A stretch of 64,000 bases of DNA, from contig CANLTZ010000010.1 in assembly GCA_947494145.1 (NCBI GenBank), positions 124,001 through 188,000 of the forward strand, written 5' to 3'. How positions within the stretch are numbered: the first letter of the stretch is position 1; each line of letters starts with the position of its first letter. The notes beneath the pieces are model-generated. The model saw nothing but the letters and a program-made list of their open reading frames with translations, had not been told where the DNA came from and did not search any database. Positions 1-9,200 of this stretch are shown here, in pieces. Both the position numbers and the translations under genes were made by a program. The stretch is from an uncultured Jannaschia sp. (GTDB lineage Bacteria > Pseudomonadota > Alphaproteobacteria > Rhodobacterales > Rhodobacteraceae).

Positions 1-497
1 ATGGCCGCGGCCCCCGTCAGCACCAGTGCCCGGGGCCCGCCCAGCAGGGCCCAAGCCAGCGCGATGGTGCCGCCGAAGCTGTGGCCCAGCACCAACGGGG
101 CGGGCGCATCCAGTTGGGCGGCAGCATCTTTGAGAAGCTGCGCCTGTTCCAGCGGCGTCTCGGCCCGGGTGGAGAAGGGCGCGTCATAGCTGGGGTTGGT
201 GCGGCCCGTGTAACCGAGGCCCGGCCGGTCGAAGGCCAAAACGCGAAAGCGGGGCGCGAGCGCCCCCATGAGCGCGAAGGTGAAATCACGGACATTGCCC
301 GAGGCGCCGTGGATCAGGACAAGGTCCGGCCCGGTGCCCCGCACGACCCCATGGACGGGGATGCCACCCACATCGAGGATGTTACCTTCCGGCGGAAAGC
401 GCGCCTCGATCTCCCGCTCCCGGGCGGCGGCGCGGGCGCTTGCAGCTTTGCCGGTGCCAAGGGTTGCGGCTGTGGTAAGGGCGGTTCGCAGAAGCAT
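1..497 (-). CDS. alpha/beta hydrolase, C-terminal part beyond the window
   Basis: The minus strand is open from an ATG at 497 to the window edge, giving 165 residues of an alpha/beta hydrolase. The order is a short hydrophobic, Ala-rich N-terminus, the oxyanion-loop motif HGASG (about residues 63-67), FDRPGLGYTGR (about 89-99), and the nucleophile elbow GHSFGG with Ser140. Asp and His of the triad would lie outside the window. The N-terminus could be a signal or membrane anchor. The substrate cannot be told; this fold covers esterases, haloperoxidases and others. Confidence 0.8.
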   Translation of the reverse strand, partial: MLLRTALTTAATLGTGKAASARAAAREREIEARFPPEGNILDVGGIPVHGVVRGTGPDLVLIHGASGNVRDFTFALMGALAPRFRVLAFDRPGLGYTGRTNPSYDAPFSTRAETPLEQAQLLKDAAAQLDAPAPLVLGHSFGGTIALAWALLGGPRALVLTGAAA

Positions 498-779
498 GGT
501 CCATTTTCCGTCGTGCTGTCTTGGTCGATGTCGCTGTGCCCAGCTTCGGGTGGCGAAGGGTAGGTCGAACCATGTCGCTGTCCATTCGATCCCTCGCATG
601 GCCATGTCAGCCAACCACGGTGCCAGCAGGGCGGGGGCATTTGGCCTGACCTGCTGTGTTTCGTTGGCCTGCAAGACATGTGCGGGCACAAGGGCTATCC
701 GGTAAATTGCGATTAGCGCACTCTCTGGTTGCTGCTATCGCGATGTTCCGGGGGGCTTTCGAAGATCGGCTCAGGGAGA
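498..779. other. intergenic region, nothing recognised
   Basis: This 282-base gap lies between the start of the alpha/beta hydrolase and the stop of the next minus-strand gene. It should hold the hydrolase promoter. I see no convincing hairpin followed by a T-run, no RNA gene and no coding frame with family features. Confidence 0.4.
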
Positions 780-1853
780 TCAGTGGCCATTTCCCGCTGC
801 GGAGGGGGCGAGTTGATACCATTGGAGGGCATAGGTCTCAGGGCGGAAGGCGCCTATCTCCGTCCGCTGGGGCCAGTCGAACATGTAATCGATCTGCACA
901 TCGGCACGGTTGAGGTGGGGGACGGTATTGGCAAGTGTATCGGCGATGGCGGCCTCTAGATGGCTGAGTGAGGCGCTATCGAGCCCCAGTTCGGGCATGG
1001 CGGTGCGCACTATCTCCACAAGCGCTTCATCGCCCTTGGCAACGAAAGTGAGACCATGGAAATCCAACCCATGCAGCCAGATCGGATGTCCATCGGCATC
1101 GAGGACTTCGCCACCGACATCTGCGTTGACAAGGGGCATCCCTCGCAACGTGGTCAGGACCGGGTCGCCCAATGTCCAGACTGTGCCTTCTGGCGGCATG
1201 TTGGCGCGCAACGCGTCGGCCATGGCCTTTGCATGGGCGGCGACCCGTTCCTCCGCATCGGGCATATTGATCGGCAAGATCAGGCCCGGAATGTGGACGG
1301 GCACGGTGCCACGATAGGGGTGGCGACTTTCGAGTAAGGGCCCGATGAAAATCCGGTCCGGATCGGCCTTGATGCGGGCCACTTCGGCCATGTAGCCACC
1401 ATGGCCCGGCTCATGGCTGCCGGAGGTTTGCCGCGCCGGACGCCCAATTGCTGGCAAGCCGCGCAGATCCTGGCGGAAGCCTGGGCCGCCGGGGCAGTGG
1501 GTGACATGGCACCCGAAGATCGCCTCTCGCCCATCCGCCCAAAGAAGCGTTGCCACCGTTCGCTGCGAGATGCGTCCGCTGCCAAAGGGAAAGCGGTCGA
1601 CCACCCGGGAAAGGCGCTGCCAAGTGGCGGGCGGCAAGTCCGTGAAATAGGCGTCGGACGCTGCGCGCAAGGCTTCCGGGTCGGTGATGGCCACCACCGG
1701 ACCATCGCCACGCGGGTCGTTCAGGATGAGCCCGACCGGCATGTCGTCGGCCACGGCTTCGGTCAGGAAATAAACCTTCTGCGGCCCACCCAGAATGCCC
1801 GGCAGCAAAGGCCGCGCCATGGCCCAGATGATGGCGCCAATGGTGGCGGCCAA
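780..1853 (-). CDS. conserved hypothetical protein with N-terminal membrane segment
   Basis: This is a protein of about 357 residues that I do not recognise. A hydrophobic stretch near the N-terminus (AATIGAIIWAMARPLLPGIL) looks like one membrane anchor, and the rest looks globular and soluble. It is rich in short motifs such as HVTHCPGGPGF and WLHGLDFHGLTF, but I can assign no catalytic signature. The start is uncertain: the first possible codon is a TTG at 1853, and an ATG at 1820 would remove half of the hydrophobic segment. It follows metA after about 29 bases and is probably co-transcribed with it. Confidence 0.55.
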   Translation of the reverse strand: MAATIGAIIWAMARPLLPGILGGPQKVYFLTEAVADDMPVGLILNDPRGDGPVVAITDPEALRAASDAYFTDLPPATWQRLSRVVDRFPFGSGRISQRTVATLLWADGREAIFGCHVTHCPGGPGFRQDLRGLPAIGRPARQTSGSHEPGHGGYMAEVARIKADPDRIFIGPLLESRHPYRGTVPVHIPGLILPINMPDAEERVAAHAKAMADALRANMPPEGTVWTLGDPVLTTLRGMPLVNADVGGEVLDADGHPIWLHGLDFHGLTFVAKGDEALVEIVRTAMPELGLDSASLSHLEAAIADTLANTVPHLNRADVQIDYMFDWPQRTEIGAFRPETYALQWYQLAPSAAGNGH

Positions 1854-1882
1854 AAAGAAGGGGCCACAGCTTCAAAGCCCGA

Positions 1883-2800
1883 TCAATCCCGCCCGATCAG
1901 ACCCAGATCATAGGGCGTCGTCTGATAGATCTGATTGATCCAGTTGCCATAAAGAAGATGTCCATGGCTGCGCCAGCGATTGAGCGGCGGGCGCGACGGG
2001 TCGTCATCCGGGTAGTAGTTGCCGGGCACGTTGATGGGCGTGCCATTGCCCACGTCGCGTTCATATTCCAGCCGCAGCGTGTCGCTGTCATATTCGAAAT
2101 GGTTCATGATCGTCAGGCTGCGGGTGGATCTGTCCTCGATCAGACAGGGCCCCGTCTCGGCGCTGCCCAACAGCACGCGCATGCCCGCGGCCTCCACATC
2201 GGCGCGGCGCAGTTCCGTCCAGCGGGAGACGGGGATGACGCAATCGTCGGAAAAGCCGCGCAGATAGGGCGAAGACGGGTCTTCGTTGCGCACCCGAAAG
2301 CAGCCGAAATGCTTGGCGGACAGAATGTGCTTTTCGACCCCGTGGAAATGCCAGGCCATGGCCATGCCGCCCCAGCAAATGCCGAAGGTGGAATGGACGT
2401 TGGTCTGGGTCCAGTCCATGACCTCACGCAGTTCATCCCAATAGGTCACCTTCTCAAACGGCAGGTGTTCGATGGGGGAGCCGGTGATGATCAACCCGTC
2501 AAAGCGCTGCGCCTTCACATCCTGGAACGACTCATAGAAGGCCGACATATGCGCCGCGGGCGTGTTCTTCGACTGATGCTCCGTCATGCGGATCAGGGTC
2601 AGTTCGATCTGCAAGGGCGTGGCGCCGATCAGCCGGGCAAACTGCGTCTCGGTCGCGATCTTCATCGGCATCAGGTTCAGCAAGCCGATGCGCAGGGGCC
2701 GGATGTCCTGCCGCGTCGCGTCGTCTTCGCCCATGACCATGACGCCTTCGTCGGACAGGACGTCGAAGGCGGGCAGGTCGCGGGGCAGGGTGATGGGCAT
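1883..2800 (-). CDS. metA: homoserine O-acyltransferase (MetA), predicted acetyl-CoA type
   Basis: It acylates L-homoserine in the first committed step of methionine synthesis, in the cytoplasm. At 305 residues it has the normal family length. The catalytic Cys142 sits in FGICWGG and the catalytic His234 and Glu236 in NHFEYD. The residue that sets acyl-donor choice in this family, position 111 in SPIEHLPFE, is Glu. In characterised members Glu goes with acetyl-CoA and Gly with succinyl-CoA, so I infer homoserine O-acetyltransferase activity. Only 32 bases separate it from the upstream ATPase, so it is probably in that operon, and there is no room for a SAM riboswitch. Confidence 0.93.
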   Translation of the reverse strand: MPITLPRDLPAFDVLSDEGVMVMGEDDATRQDIRPLRIGLLNLMPMKIATETQFARLIGATPLQIELTLIRMTEHQSKNTPAAHMSAFYESFQDVKAQRFDGLIITGSPIEHLPFEKVTYWDELREVMDWTQTNVHSTFGICWGGMAMAWHFHGVEKHILSAKHFGCFRVRNEDPSSPYLRGFSDDCVIPVSRWTELRRADVEAAGMRVLLGSAETGPCLIEDRSTRSLTIMNHFEYDSDTLRLEYERDVGNGTPINVPGNYYPDDDPSRPPLNRWRSHGHLLYGNWINQIYQTTPYDLGLIGRD

Positions 2801-2832
2801 GGAACGTCTCGTGTGCTGGTGCGGGGCGTTAG

Positions 2833-3684
2833 CTATGCAGGCGCGGCACGGTTGCCAATGGCATCGGCCACCAGCGCCACGACATCGGCGGCGTCGCGCA
2901 TCTGTTCCACATCGGCCGACGACACCTTCACCCCCCAGCGCGCCATCTTGGCATAGCGTGGCTCTCGCGCGTGAATGGCGGCGGCATAGGTGTCGCGCAT
3001 GAAGGTGTCGGGGTCCACCTCAGCGCCGCCGATCCGGTCCCAATGGTGTTGCAGGAAGTCTGGGCGGTAGCACATGGGCTTCGGGTCGCGGGTGAAACGC
3101 GCAATCAGCGTGTCAGCATGGTCCGGGCGCCCCTCGATCCAGACGGGCAGGGTGGTCTGGCTGAGCGTCGCCATCACCTGGTCGTCGGGGTCATCGGGGT
3201 CCACGACTTCAACGATGGAGCCGCCGGTGTCGCAGACGAAATTGCCATAGCCATAGATATCCAATGCCCGCTCGATAAAGGCGGGTGTGTCCAGCAGCGC
3301 GTTGATCTCGGCGCGTTCATGCAAGGCTTGTCGCCGGGCATATTCGTCATAGGGCAGGCCGCCTTTGGCCGGGTCGCCGGGCTTGCCCAGGAAGGCCGAC
3401 AGAGGCGCCAGATTTTCGAACGTGATGTTGGAGCCGATATAGATGCTGTCGGAGCGCAAAAGCTCCGCCAGATAGGGCACCGTCATCGCGTGCCGCTTCA
3501 GATTATCGGCGATGTATTCGCCCATATAGGCGGTGCCGATGCGGTAATCGATGGAATAGTGGAACCAGTCACCGCCCGCGCGCAGCATCTGCGCCAGATG
3601 GGTCTTGCCCAGGCCCGACATGCCGAAGAACGTCACACGTTTGTGGGGGGCTTGGGTCCAGTCCTGCGGGGTCTCGTATATCAT
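2833..3684 (-). CDS. P-loop ATPase of unknown role
   Basis: This 283-residue protein has a clear Walker A motif, GMSGLGKTH, at about residues 20-28, directly after a predicted beta strand (RVTFFG). It resembles small nucleotide-kinase-like ATPases, and the rest gives no known domain by eye. The ATG at 3684 is chosen because it overlaps the stop of the upstream transporter gene in an ATGA arrangement, which suggests translational coupling; reading further upstream would give a Pro/Gly-rich shadow. It sits between a DMT exporter and metA, so a link to amino-acid metabolism is possible but only inferred from position. Confidence 0.75.
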   Translation of the reverse strand: MIYETPQDWTQAPHKRVTFFGMSGLGKTHLAQMLRAGGDWFHYSIDYRIGTAYMGEYIADNLKRHAMTVPYLAELLRSDSIYIGSNITFENLAPLSAFLGKPGDPAKGGLPYDEYARRQALHERAEINALLDTPAFIERALDIYGYGNFVCDTGGSIVEVVDPDDPDDQVMATLSQTTLPVWIEGRPDHADTLIARFTRDPKPMCYRPDFLQHHWDRIGGAEVDPDTFMRDTYAAAIHAREPRYAKMARWGVKVSSADVEQMRDAADVVALVADAIGNRAAPA

Positions 3685-4598
3685 GCCCCCCGCGTAGCGG
3701 CGGCACGCGCCGCGCGCAACAGCCGCCCATCCAGGATGATAAGGCCCAAGGCCAGCAGGGCGAAGCCTAGATAAACCTGGTTCGACAGCGCCTCCTCCCG
3801 CACCCATGCGCCCAGCAGGATCGCCACGGGCGGGATTATCAGCGTACACAGCATCAGGTTGCCGCTGCCCGCCATGGCCAGCACCCGGAAATAAAGCAGA
3901 TAGGCGATGGCGGTGGCGATGATCGCGTAATAGCCCACTGCCAGGATTGTATCGGTCTGGGTGGGGATGACGAAGCCATCGACCCACAGCGCCGCCGGGA
4001 TCATCACGAGGGACGAACCGGTCAACATACCCGCCGCCTGGACCTGCGGGGCAAGCCCGCCCAACTGCGTGCGCGCCCAGACGGAGGCCAAAGCGTAGCT
4101 GATCGTCCCCGCCACCACAGCCAATTGCGCCGCCGACCGGATGTCGAAATTTGCCAGGTTTTCGAGGCCGATGGCCGTGGCGACGCCCAGAAAGCCCAAG
4201 CCCACCCCGACGGCGCGAGGCAGCGTGAGCCGTTCATCGGCCAGGAAAAACGCGGCGGCCAGCACGCCAAAGACGGCCGTCCCCGCGTTCAGGATCGAGG
4301 TGAGCCCGCTTTCGATGTGAAGCTGTCCCCAGGCCATCAGGGAGAATGGCACCACGTTGTTGAGCAGCCCCATGACCAGCAGCGCGCCCCACATCTTCGG
4401 GTCGCGCGGCAGCGGCAGGCGGCGCAGCGCGACGTAGGTCCAAAGGACGATTGCCGCGACACCCACGCGGTAGGCGACCGAGGTCACGAAGGGGATTTCA
4501 TCCAGCGCGATGCGGATCGACAGAAAGCTCGCGCCCCAGATGAGGCCCAGCAGGGCCAATTCGGCCCAAGCGCGAGAGGAAAGCGTGCGCGTCGTCAT
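3681..4598 (-). CDS. DMT superfamily transporter (EamA family)
   Basis: This 305-residue inner-membrane protein has about ten hydrophobic segments in two halves, the usual layout of EamA/RhaT-type exporters. The N-terminal motif WGASFLSIRIALDEIP, the pattern GLLNNVVPFSLMAWGQLHIESG and a conserved Pro-rich segment before the last helices (IIPPVAILLGAWVREE) fit the family. Substrates in this family include amino acids and metabolites; none can be assigned here. Its stop overlaps the start of the downstream ATPase by four bases. Confidence 0.88.
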   Translation of the reverse strand: MTTRTLSSRAWAELALLGLIWGASFLSIRIALDEIPFVTSVAYRVGVAAIVLWTYVALRRLPLPRDPKMWGALLVMGLLNNVVPFSLMAWGQLHIESGLTSILNAGTAVFGVLAAAFFLADERLTLPRAVGVGLGFLGVATAIGLENLANFDIRSAAQLAVVAGTISYALASVWARTQLGGLAPQVQAAGMLTGSSLVMIPAALWVDGFVIPTQTDTILAVGYYAIIATAIAYLLYFRVLAMAGSGNLMLCTLIIPPVAILLGAWVREEALSNQVYLGFALLALGLIILDGRLLRAARAAATRGA

Positions 4599-4668
4599 GC
4601 CGCCTCGCTACCGGGCGGGCCGGGGCAGGGCCACCCGGATCATGCGCGTTGTCGGGTGTCTGAATGCG

Positions 4669-4695
4669 AAACGCCCCGCTTGCGGCGGGGCGTTT
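4669..4695 (-). terminator. intrinsic terminator of the FadL-like gene
   Basis: The 11-bp perfect stem AAACGCCCCGC / GCGGGGCGTTT has a 5-base loop (TTGCG on the plus strand) and is flanked by A/T runs on both sides. It lies just downstream of the minus-strand outer-membrane protein gene, and could also work in the other direction. Confidence 0.8.
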
Positions 4696-4718
4696 GGGCT
4701 GTCTGGTGGTCGGTGGAC

Positions 4719-5885
4719 TTAGAAACGGTAGCCGATCTTGAAGCCGAAGCCGAAGACTTCGCTGCCTTCGAGTTCTGTCAGTTCTGTTCCACCCACCGTC
4801 GCGGTGGCATCGCCTAATTCGGTGTAGTTGACACCGCCGGAGACGGTCAGGTTTTCGTCGATGTCGTAGCTTGCGCCCACGGTGACGCCCCAGCGGCCGT
4901 CGCTTGGGGCGAGGGGCGAAACGAGCGTATCGGGACCGCCATCGCTCCAGTTGAAAGAAACCGAACCGGCCAGCTTTTCGGTGAATTGACGTCCGACGCC
5001 GATATTGAAGTCGCGCACGATGTCGATACCAACGAGGCTGGCACCTCCAGTTGCGATGCCAAAAGCTTCGGGAGTGACAAGGACGTTCTGATATCGAGCA
5101 TACCGGAAGCTAGCAAAGGCCAGAGTATCCTTCGCGATGCCTGTTTGGAAGGAAACGTTGAGCGCTTCCGGGGTTTCTACATCCGTCGTGGACTCGCCAT
5201 CAGCCGTGATCCCCAACAGTGCGAAAGTTGGCGTAAGGGTCTCTGTAGTGTCAAAATCATGGTCGATTTCCGAGAAGTATGTCGCTGCGACACGCAGCGC
5301 AATTTCTGGGATCTCGTAAGATGCGCCAACCTGCCAACCGAAGTTGTAGTCACCGTCAAGTTGCACTTCGTATCCATTGAGGAGGTCGCCGTAACCAAGA
5401 CCGCTCAGATTAACTTGTGCGCTGATCTGTTCAAATCGAATGCCACCGTGGATGCCAAAGCCGTTGTCAAAACGGTAGCGAGCCATTCCAGTGAAAGTGT
5501 TCGAGTTGAGGAGGGCCTTTGTTCCGCCGAGGAGTATGCTGCCTTCACCTGTCACTGGGTTAAAATCAGGATATATGACGTCCGCGCCGTAGGGCTGGTC
5601 GACAATCAATGCGAAGGACAAGTTCGGAGTTACCTGCTGCTTGAATCCCACGCTGCCCTGGAAGAAGTTGTCGGCAACATCTCCGGTTTGCGATCCTGCA
5701 AACGGACCCGCGACCGCGCCATCCTCCCCCTCGATCTGCGGCCTCACCACGCCGAAGTTCAGCTCGGCATAGGTGCCCTCTTCGAAGATGATGTCGATAT
5801 CCTGGCCTGATCGGTCCAGGCCCTGGGCGTTGACGGCGGCGGTTGCGGCGAAGCTTGCCACCACAGCCAGAGTGAAACGGTTCAT
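4719..5885 (-). CDS. outer-membrane transport protein, OMPP1/FadL/TodX family
   Basis: This 388-residue protein starts with a signal peptide (MNRFTLAVVASFAATAAVNAQG) followed by a long series of alternating amphipathic strands, and ends in FGFGFKIGYRF. The terminal aromatic residue is the usual outer-membrane insertion signal. FadL-type barrels admit long-chain fatty acids or other hydrophobic compounds. The start at 5885 follows the ribosome site GAGGACAGGAC. The middle of the gene has lower GC than its neighbours (30 of 60 bases at 5401-5460), which fits variable surface loops or recent exchange. It is followed by its own terminator. Confidence 0.82.
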   Translation of the reverse strand: MNRFTLAVVASFAATAAVNAQGLDRSGQDIDIIFEEGTYAELNFGVVRPQIEGEDGAVAGPFAGSQTGDVADNFFQGSVGFKQQVTPNLSFALIVDQPYGADVIYPDFNPVTGEGSILLGGTKALLNSNTFTGMARYRFDNGFGIHGGIRFEQISAQVNLSGLGYGDLLNGYEVQLDGDYNFGWQVGASYEIPEIALRVAATYFSEIDHDFDTTETLTPTFALLGITADGESTTDVETPEALNVSFQTGIAKDTLAFASFRYARYQNVLVTPEAFGIATGGASLVGIDIVRDFNIGVGRQFTEKLAGSVSFNWSDGGPDTLVSPLAPSDGRWGVTVGASYDIDENLTVSGGVNYTELGDATATVGGTELTELEGSEVFGFGFKIGYRF

Positions 5886-6183
5886 GTCCTGTCCTCTTCC
5901 CATTCAATCCGACGGCGCGGGGCCCCATGCCGCGAATCACCCTCGGTGCCGCCTGGCCGGATCGAACGCCGACTCACGCGCTTGTGATGGCGGACGGTGA
6001 TGTAAAGTTGACCCGTCGGTCAAATCGGACCTCACGTCACAGCTCAAACATGTCGGGAATCGGGTGGGACGGTTGCGTCGCCGCAACAATCCGACATCTG
6101 GCAGCCCGATTTTGTAAAGTAATTGGGGGTTGCGGATGGCGCGTTTGCCACAGGGGAACGCGGCCCGGGCACGCCCCGCGATG
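5886..6183. other. upstream region of the FadL-like gene
   Basis: This 298-base gap lies between the end of a DMT transporter gene and the start of the FadL-like gene, both on the minus strand. It holds the perfect dyad TTGACC-N4-GGTCAA listed separately, in a locally AT-richer stretch suited to a promoter. No coding frame in it looks real. Confidence 0.5.
6008..6023. promoter_or_regulatory. candidate operator, TTGACC-N4-GGTCAA
   Basis: This is a perfect 6-bp inverted repeat with a 4-base centre (CGTC), about 123 bases upstream of the FadL-like start. On the minus strand its TTGACC could also serve as a -35 box. The geometry suits a dimeric repressor of the TetR or GntR kind, but which regulator binds is unknown. 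Confidence 0.4.
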
Positions 6184-7047
6184 TCAGGGGACCGGGCGGG
6201 CCAGGCGCAGATTGGCCCAGGCAGCGGCCACCACCACTGCGCCGCCCACCAGAACCAGCGGGTCCAGGGGTTCGGCATAGAACAGCGCGCCGATCACCGC
6301 GATCAGCGGCAGGCGTGCGAAATCCACGGGCATTACCGTCGAGGCGGGGGCCAGGCGCAGCGCATTCGTCAGGCACCAATGGGCGCACAGTCCCGCAATG
6401 CCGATCAACACCAGCCAAGGCGCTGTGCTGGCATCGGGCAAGGCGATGTCGCCATCGAAACCCGCACAGATCAGCCCGAAGATCAGTTGTAGCACCGTCA
6501 GCCAGAACAGGATGCCCGTCACCGTCTCATCCCGCGTCAGGCGGCGGGTCAGCAGGTTGGTCAGCGCGAAGAAGACAGCAGCCAGCCCCGCCCAGATCAA
6601 CCCCATGGACACCGCGCCCGAAAAGGGCTGCGCCACCAGCAGCACGCCGCCAAAGCCCAAAAGCGCCACGCCCACCTGGACGGGGCGCACCCGTTCACCC
6701 AGCACGATGGGCGCCAGCAGCAGCACCCAAAGGGGGGAGGTGAATTCCAGCGCGAAGACCTGGGCCAGCGGTGCCAGCGTGATCGCTAGAAACCACAGGT
6801 TCTGGCCCGTGAAATGGGCGATGTTGCGGCCTACTTGTAGCGGCAGGTTGCGCGTCGTCACTTCGCCCAGCCGTCCGGTGGTCGCGGCCAGCACGCAGAC
6901 GATCACCACCCCCACACAGGACCGGTAGAACATGATCTCGAATGTGTCGTGCGACAGGCTGACGGCCCGGCCAGCCACCGCCATGGAAGTGAACGAGACG
7001 ATGGCCCCGGTCATCCAGACCAGGGCGCGGAGCGTTGTAGGATTCAA
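6184..7047 (-). CDS. DMT superfamily transporter (EamA family)
   Basis: This 287-residue membrane protein has two EamA repeats of about five helices each. Typical features are FYRSCVGVVIV in the first repeat, LEFTSPLWVLLLAPIVLGERVRPVQ at the first repeat boundary, and YAEPLDPLVLVGGAVVVAAA near the C-terminus. It is not closely similar to the other DMT protein at 3681-4598. Only four bases separate its start from the ccmE stop, so it is likely the last gene of the acyltransferase-murI-ccmE run. The substrate is unknown. Confidence 0.87.
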   Translation of the reverse strand: MNPTTLRALVWMTGAIVSFTSMAVAGRAVSLSHDTFEIMFYRSCVGVVIVCVLAATTGRLGEVTTRNLPLQVGRNIAHFTGQNLWFLAITLAPLAQVFALEFTSPLWVLLLAPIVLGERVRPVQVGVALLGFGGVLLVAQPFSGAVSMGLIWAGLAAVFFALTNLLTRRLTRDETVTGILFWLTVLQLIFGLICAGFDGDIALPDASTAPWLVLIGIAGLCAHWCLTNALRLAPASTVMPVDFARLPLIAVIGALFYAEPLDPLVLVGGAVVVAAAWANLRLARPVP

Positions 7048-7051
7048 CCGG

Positions 7052-7498
7052 TCAGCTTTCGCCGGGTTCCTGATAGACGCCCTGTTCCTTCAGCGCATCG
7101 ACCACCTCGGCGGGCATGTATTTTTCATCATGGCGGGCCAGGATTTCGGTGGCGGCAAAAACCTCCCCATCGAAGCTGCCGGTGCCGACCATACCTTCGC
7201 CCTCCCCGAACAGGTCGGGCAGCACACCGGTATAGGTCACCGGGATGGAGGCGCCGCCATCGGTGACGCGGAAGCTGATTTCGGTGCCTTCGCCGCGGAT
7301 CAGGCTGCCTTCCTCGACCAGACCGCCGATGCGGAAAACCTCGTTCGGGGGCGGCGGCGCCTCGGCCACTTGGCTGGGCGAGCGGAAGAAGTTGATCCCG
7401 TCCTGGAAGCCATAGCCGATCAGCGCGGCGGATCCGGCCAGCGCCACGGCGGCAATGGCGATGATCTGGATGCGGCGGGTCTTCTTGAGCGATCTCAT
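7052..7498 (-). CDS. ccmE: cytochrome c-type biogenesis heme chaperone CcmE
   Basis: A periplasmic, membrane-anchored chaperone that binds heme covalently and passes it to the CcmF/CcmH ligase. The 148-residue protein has one N-terminal helix ([20 protein letters not shown]) and then an OB-fold. It carries the heme-binding His123 and Tyr127 in the signature [10 protein letters not shown]. Its start overlaps the murI stop by four bases. The partner genes ccmF and ccmH lie 8 kb away on the opposite strand, whereas in many relatives ccmE and ccmF are adjacent. Confidence 0.95.
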   Translation of the reverse strand: MRSLKKTRRIQIIAIAAVALAGSAALIGYGFQDGINFFRSPSQVAEAPPPPNEVFRIGGLVEEGSLIRGEGTEISFRVTDGGASIPVTYTGVLPDLFGEGEGMVGTGSFDGEVFAATEILARHDEKYMPAEVVDALKEQGVYQEPGES

Positions 7499-8304
7499 GT
7501 CACGGCCTCAAACGTCAGGGGACGGCGCAGGAATTGCGTGGCGCGGTCCGATACGCGGGCGGGGTCGCCCGTCGTCAGCATGCGCGCCGCACCCCCCTGG
7601 GCCATCTGCGGTCTCCGGTCGAGATAGTTGGCCAGGCTTTCGGCGACAATATCCGCCTGGCTGAAGACTTTCACATCCGGGCCCAAAGCGGCCTGAAACG
7701 CGTCTTGCACCAGCGGGTAATGGGTGCAGCCCAGGACGGCAGCCTGGGGGTGGGGCATCTTGCGCTTCAGCGCATCAACATGGCTGCGCACCAGCGCTTC
7801 GGCTAGGATCATGTCGCCATCTTCAATGGCATCGACGACGCCGCCGCAGGCCTGGGCCTCCACATCCACGCCCACGGCGCGGAATGCCAGTTCCCGTTGA
7901 AAGGCGCGGGAAGCCACGGTCGCGGGTGTGGCAAACAGCGCCACTTGGCTGACGGCGACTTCGCGGGGCGGGGAATTGTCGCCCCAATCCCGCTCGGTCA
8001 AGGCCTCGATCATAGGCACGAAGACACCCAGCACGCGCTTGCCCTCGGGCACCCCCGCTTCCTGCATGCGGCGCAAAGCTGCGGCAGAGGCGGTGTTGCA
8101 GGCCAAAACGACCAAATCCACGTCTTCCCACATGCGTTCGACAGCCTTTTTGGTCAGGCTGTGGACATCTTCGGACGTGCGCACGCCATAGGGCGCGTTG
8201 GCATTGTCGCCGAAATAGGTGACCGACAGGTTGGGCAGGCGCTTGGTCACCGCATTCCAGATGGTCAGGCCGCCCAGGCCGCTGTCGAAGATGCCCACGC
8301 TCAT
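7495..8304 (-). CDS. murI: glutamate racemase
   Basis: It makes D-glutamate for peptidoglycan in the cytoplasm. The 269-residue protein has the two catalytic cysteines of the Asp/Glu racemase family: Cys69 in ACNTAS and Cys193 in LGCTHYP. The N-terminal signature is FDSGLGGLT. It overlaps both neighbours by four bases: the acyltransferase stop upstream (8301-8304) and the ccmE start downstream (7495-7498). The three genes are therefore translationally coupled. Confidence 0.96.
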   Translation of the reverse strand: MSVGIFDSGLGGLTIWNAVTKRLPNLSVTYFGDNANAPYGVRTSEDVHSLTKKAVERMWEDVDLVVLACNTASAAALRRMQEAGVPEGKRVLGVFVPMIEALTERDWGDNSPPREVAVSQVALFATPATVASRAFQRELAFRAVGVDVEAQACGGVVDAIEDGDMILAEALVRSHVDALKRKMPHPQAAVLGCTHYPLVQDAFQAALGPDVKVFSQADIVAESLANYLDRRPQMAQGGAARMLTTGDPARVSDRATQFLRRPLTFEAVT

Positions 8305-9167
8305 GTGCAGCCCGCCTTCTGCGTGTCCCAGTCAAAGCCCAGATCGTCGCCATCCTGGCCCGCGGCATAGGTGCGGCTGCGCAGGAAGGCCATCAACTCC
8401 GCCTGGTTGCCTTGGTGTGCGGCAATGTCTTCGGGCGGGATGGGTTGGCCCAAGGAGATGCGGACGGGCCGGTCCACGCGGGTCCGGAATTCGTGGATCA
8501 GAAGGCCTACGCGCAGGGTGTCGTGCAAGTGGCTGGCCAAGTGGAACAGACGTGAATTGGCCCCTTCAAAGTGGAGCGGGACCACGGTGGCGCCCGATTG
8601 GCGGATCAGCTTGGCCGAAAAGCCCCGCCAATACGGATCCTTGGCCGCGCCGAAGGGGCGCGCTGGGGTCGACACTGCGCCGCCGGGGAAGACGCCCACG
8701 ATGCCGCCATCGCGCAGATAGGCCAAAGCCTCGCGCCGCATGGTCAGGTTGATGGCCCGGGCCGCGCGGGTTTCATCGAAGGATACGGGCAGGATTACGT
8801 CGCGCAGATCGGGCGCGCGCAGGAAGACGTCATTGGCGATCACCTTGAAGCAACCCCGCGCGCGGCTCAGGATCAGGGACAGCATCAGCCCATCGAGGAT
8901 GCCATAAGGATGGTTGGCCACGACCACCACGGGGCCACTGGCCGGAATGTCCGACAGGCTGCCGCGGATCACATCGGGTTGCAGACCGTAGCGTGCGGCC
9001 ATTTCTTCCCAAAAGTCGGCCCCCGCGGCCACGGCCTTGTCGTAGCCTTCCGCGCGGCGCAGCAGGCCGGGTCGGCCGCCCAAGGCCTCCAACCCCCGGA
9101 TCACCAGGCGGCCACGCCGGGAGCGGGCCATGCCGGCATAGGTGATATCGCGCGCGATCTGCGTCAT
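8301..9167 (-). CDS. lysophospholipid acyltransferase family protein
   Basis: This 288-residue protein has the PlsC-type acyltransferase core. The acyl-transfer motif is [10 protein letters not shown] (His86, Asp92), an H-X5-D form rather than the usual H-X4-D and like that of OlsA-type and related acyltransferases. Further signatures are [14 protein letters not shown], and [14 protein letters not shown] in the place of the substrate-binding block. It likely acylates a lyso-lipid such as lysophosphatidate or lyso-ornithine lipid at the inner membrane; the exact substrate is inferred only at family level. Confidence 0.85.
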   Translation of the reverse strand: MTQIARDITYAGMARSRRGRLVIRGLEALGGRPGLLRRAEGYDKAVAAGADFWEEMAARYGLQPDVIRGSLSDIPASGPVVVVANHPYGILDGLMLSLILSRARGCFKVIANDVFLRAPDLRDVILPVSFDETRAARAINLTMRREALAYLRDGGIVGVFPGGAVSTPARPFGAAKDPYWRGFSAKLIRQSGATVVPLHFEGANSRLFHLASHLHDTLRVGLLIHEFRTRVDRPVRISLGQPIPPEDIAAHQGNQAELMAFLRSRTYAAGQDGDDLGFDWDTQKAGCT

Positions 9168-9200
9168 GGCCTGACCTGTAGCATCCGCCCGGGGCTGGGG

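Noticed and set aside
2801-2832. SAM-II riboswitch before metA
   Set aside because: Only 32 bases separate metA from the upstream gene, too short for the riboswitch.
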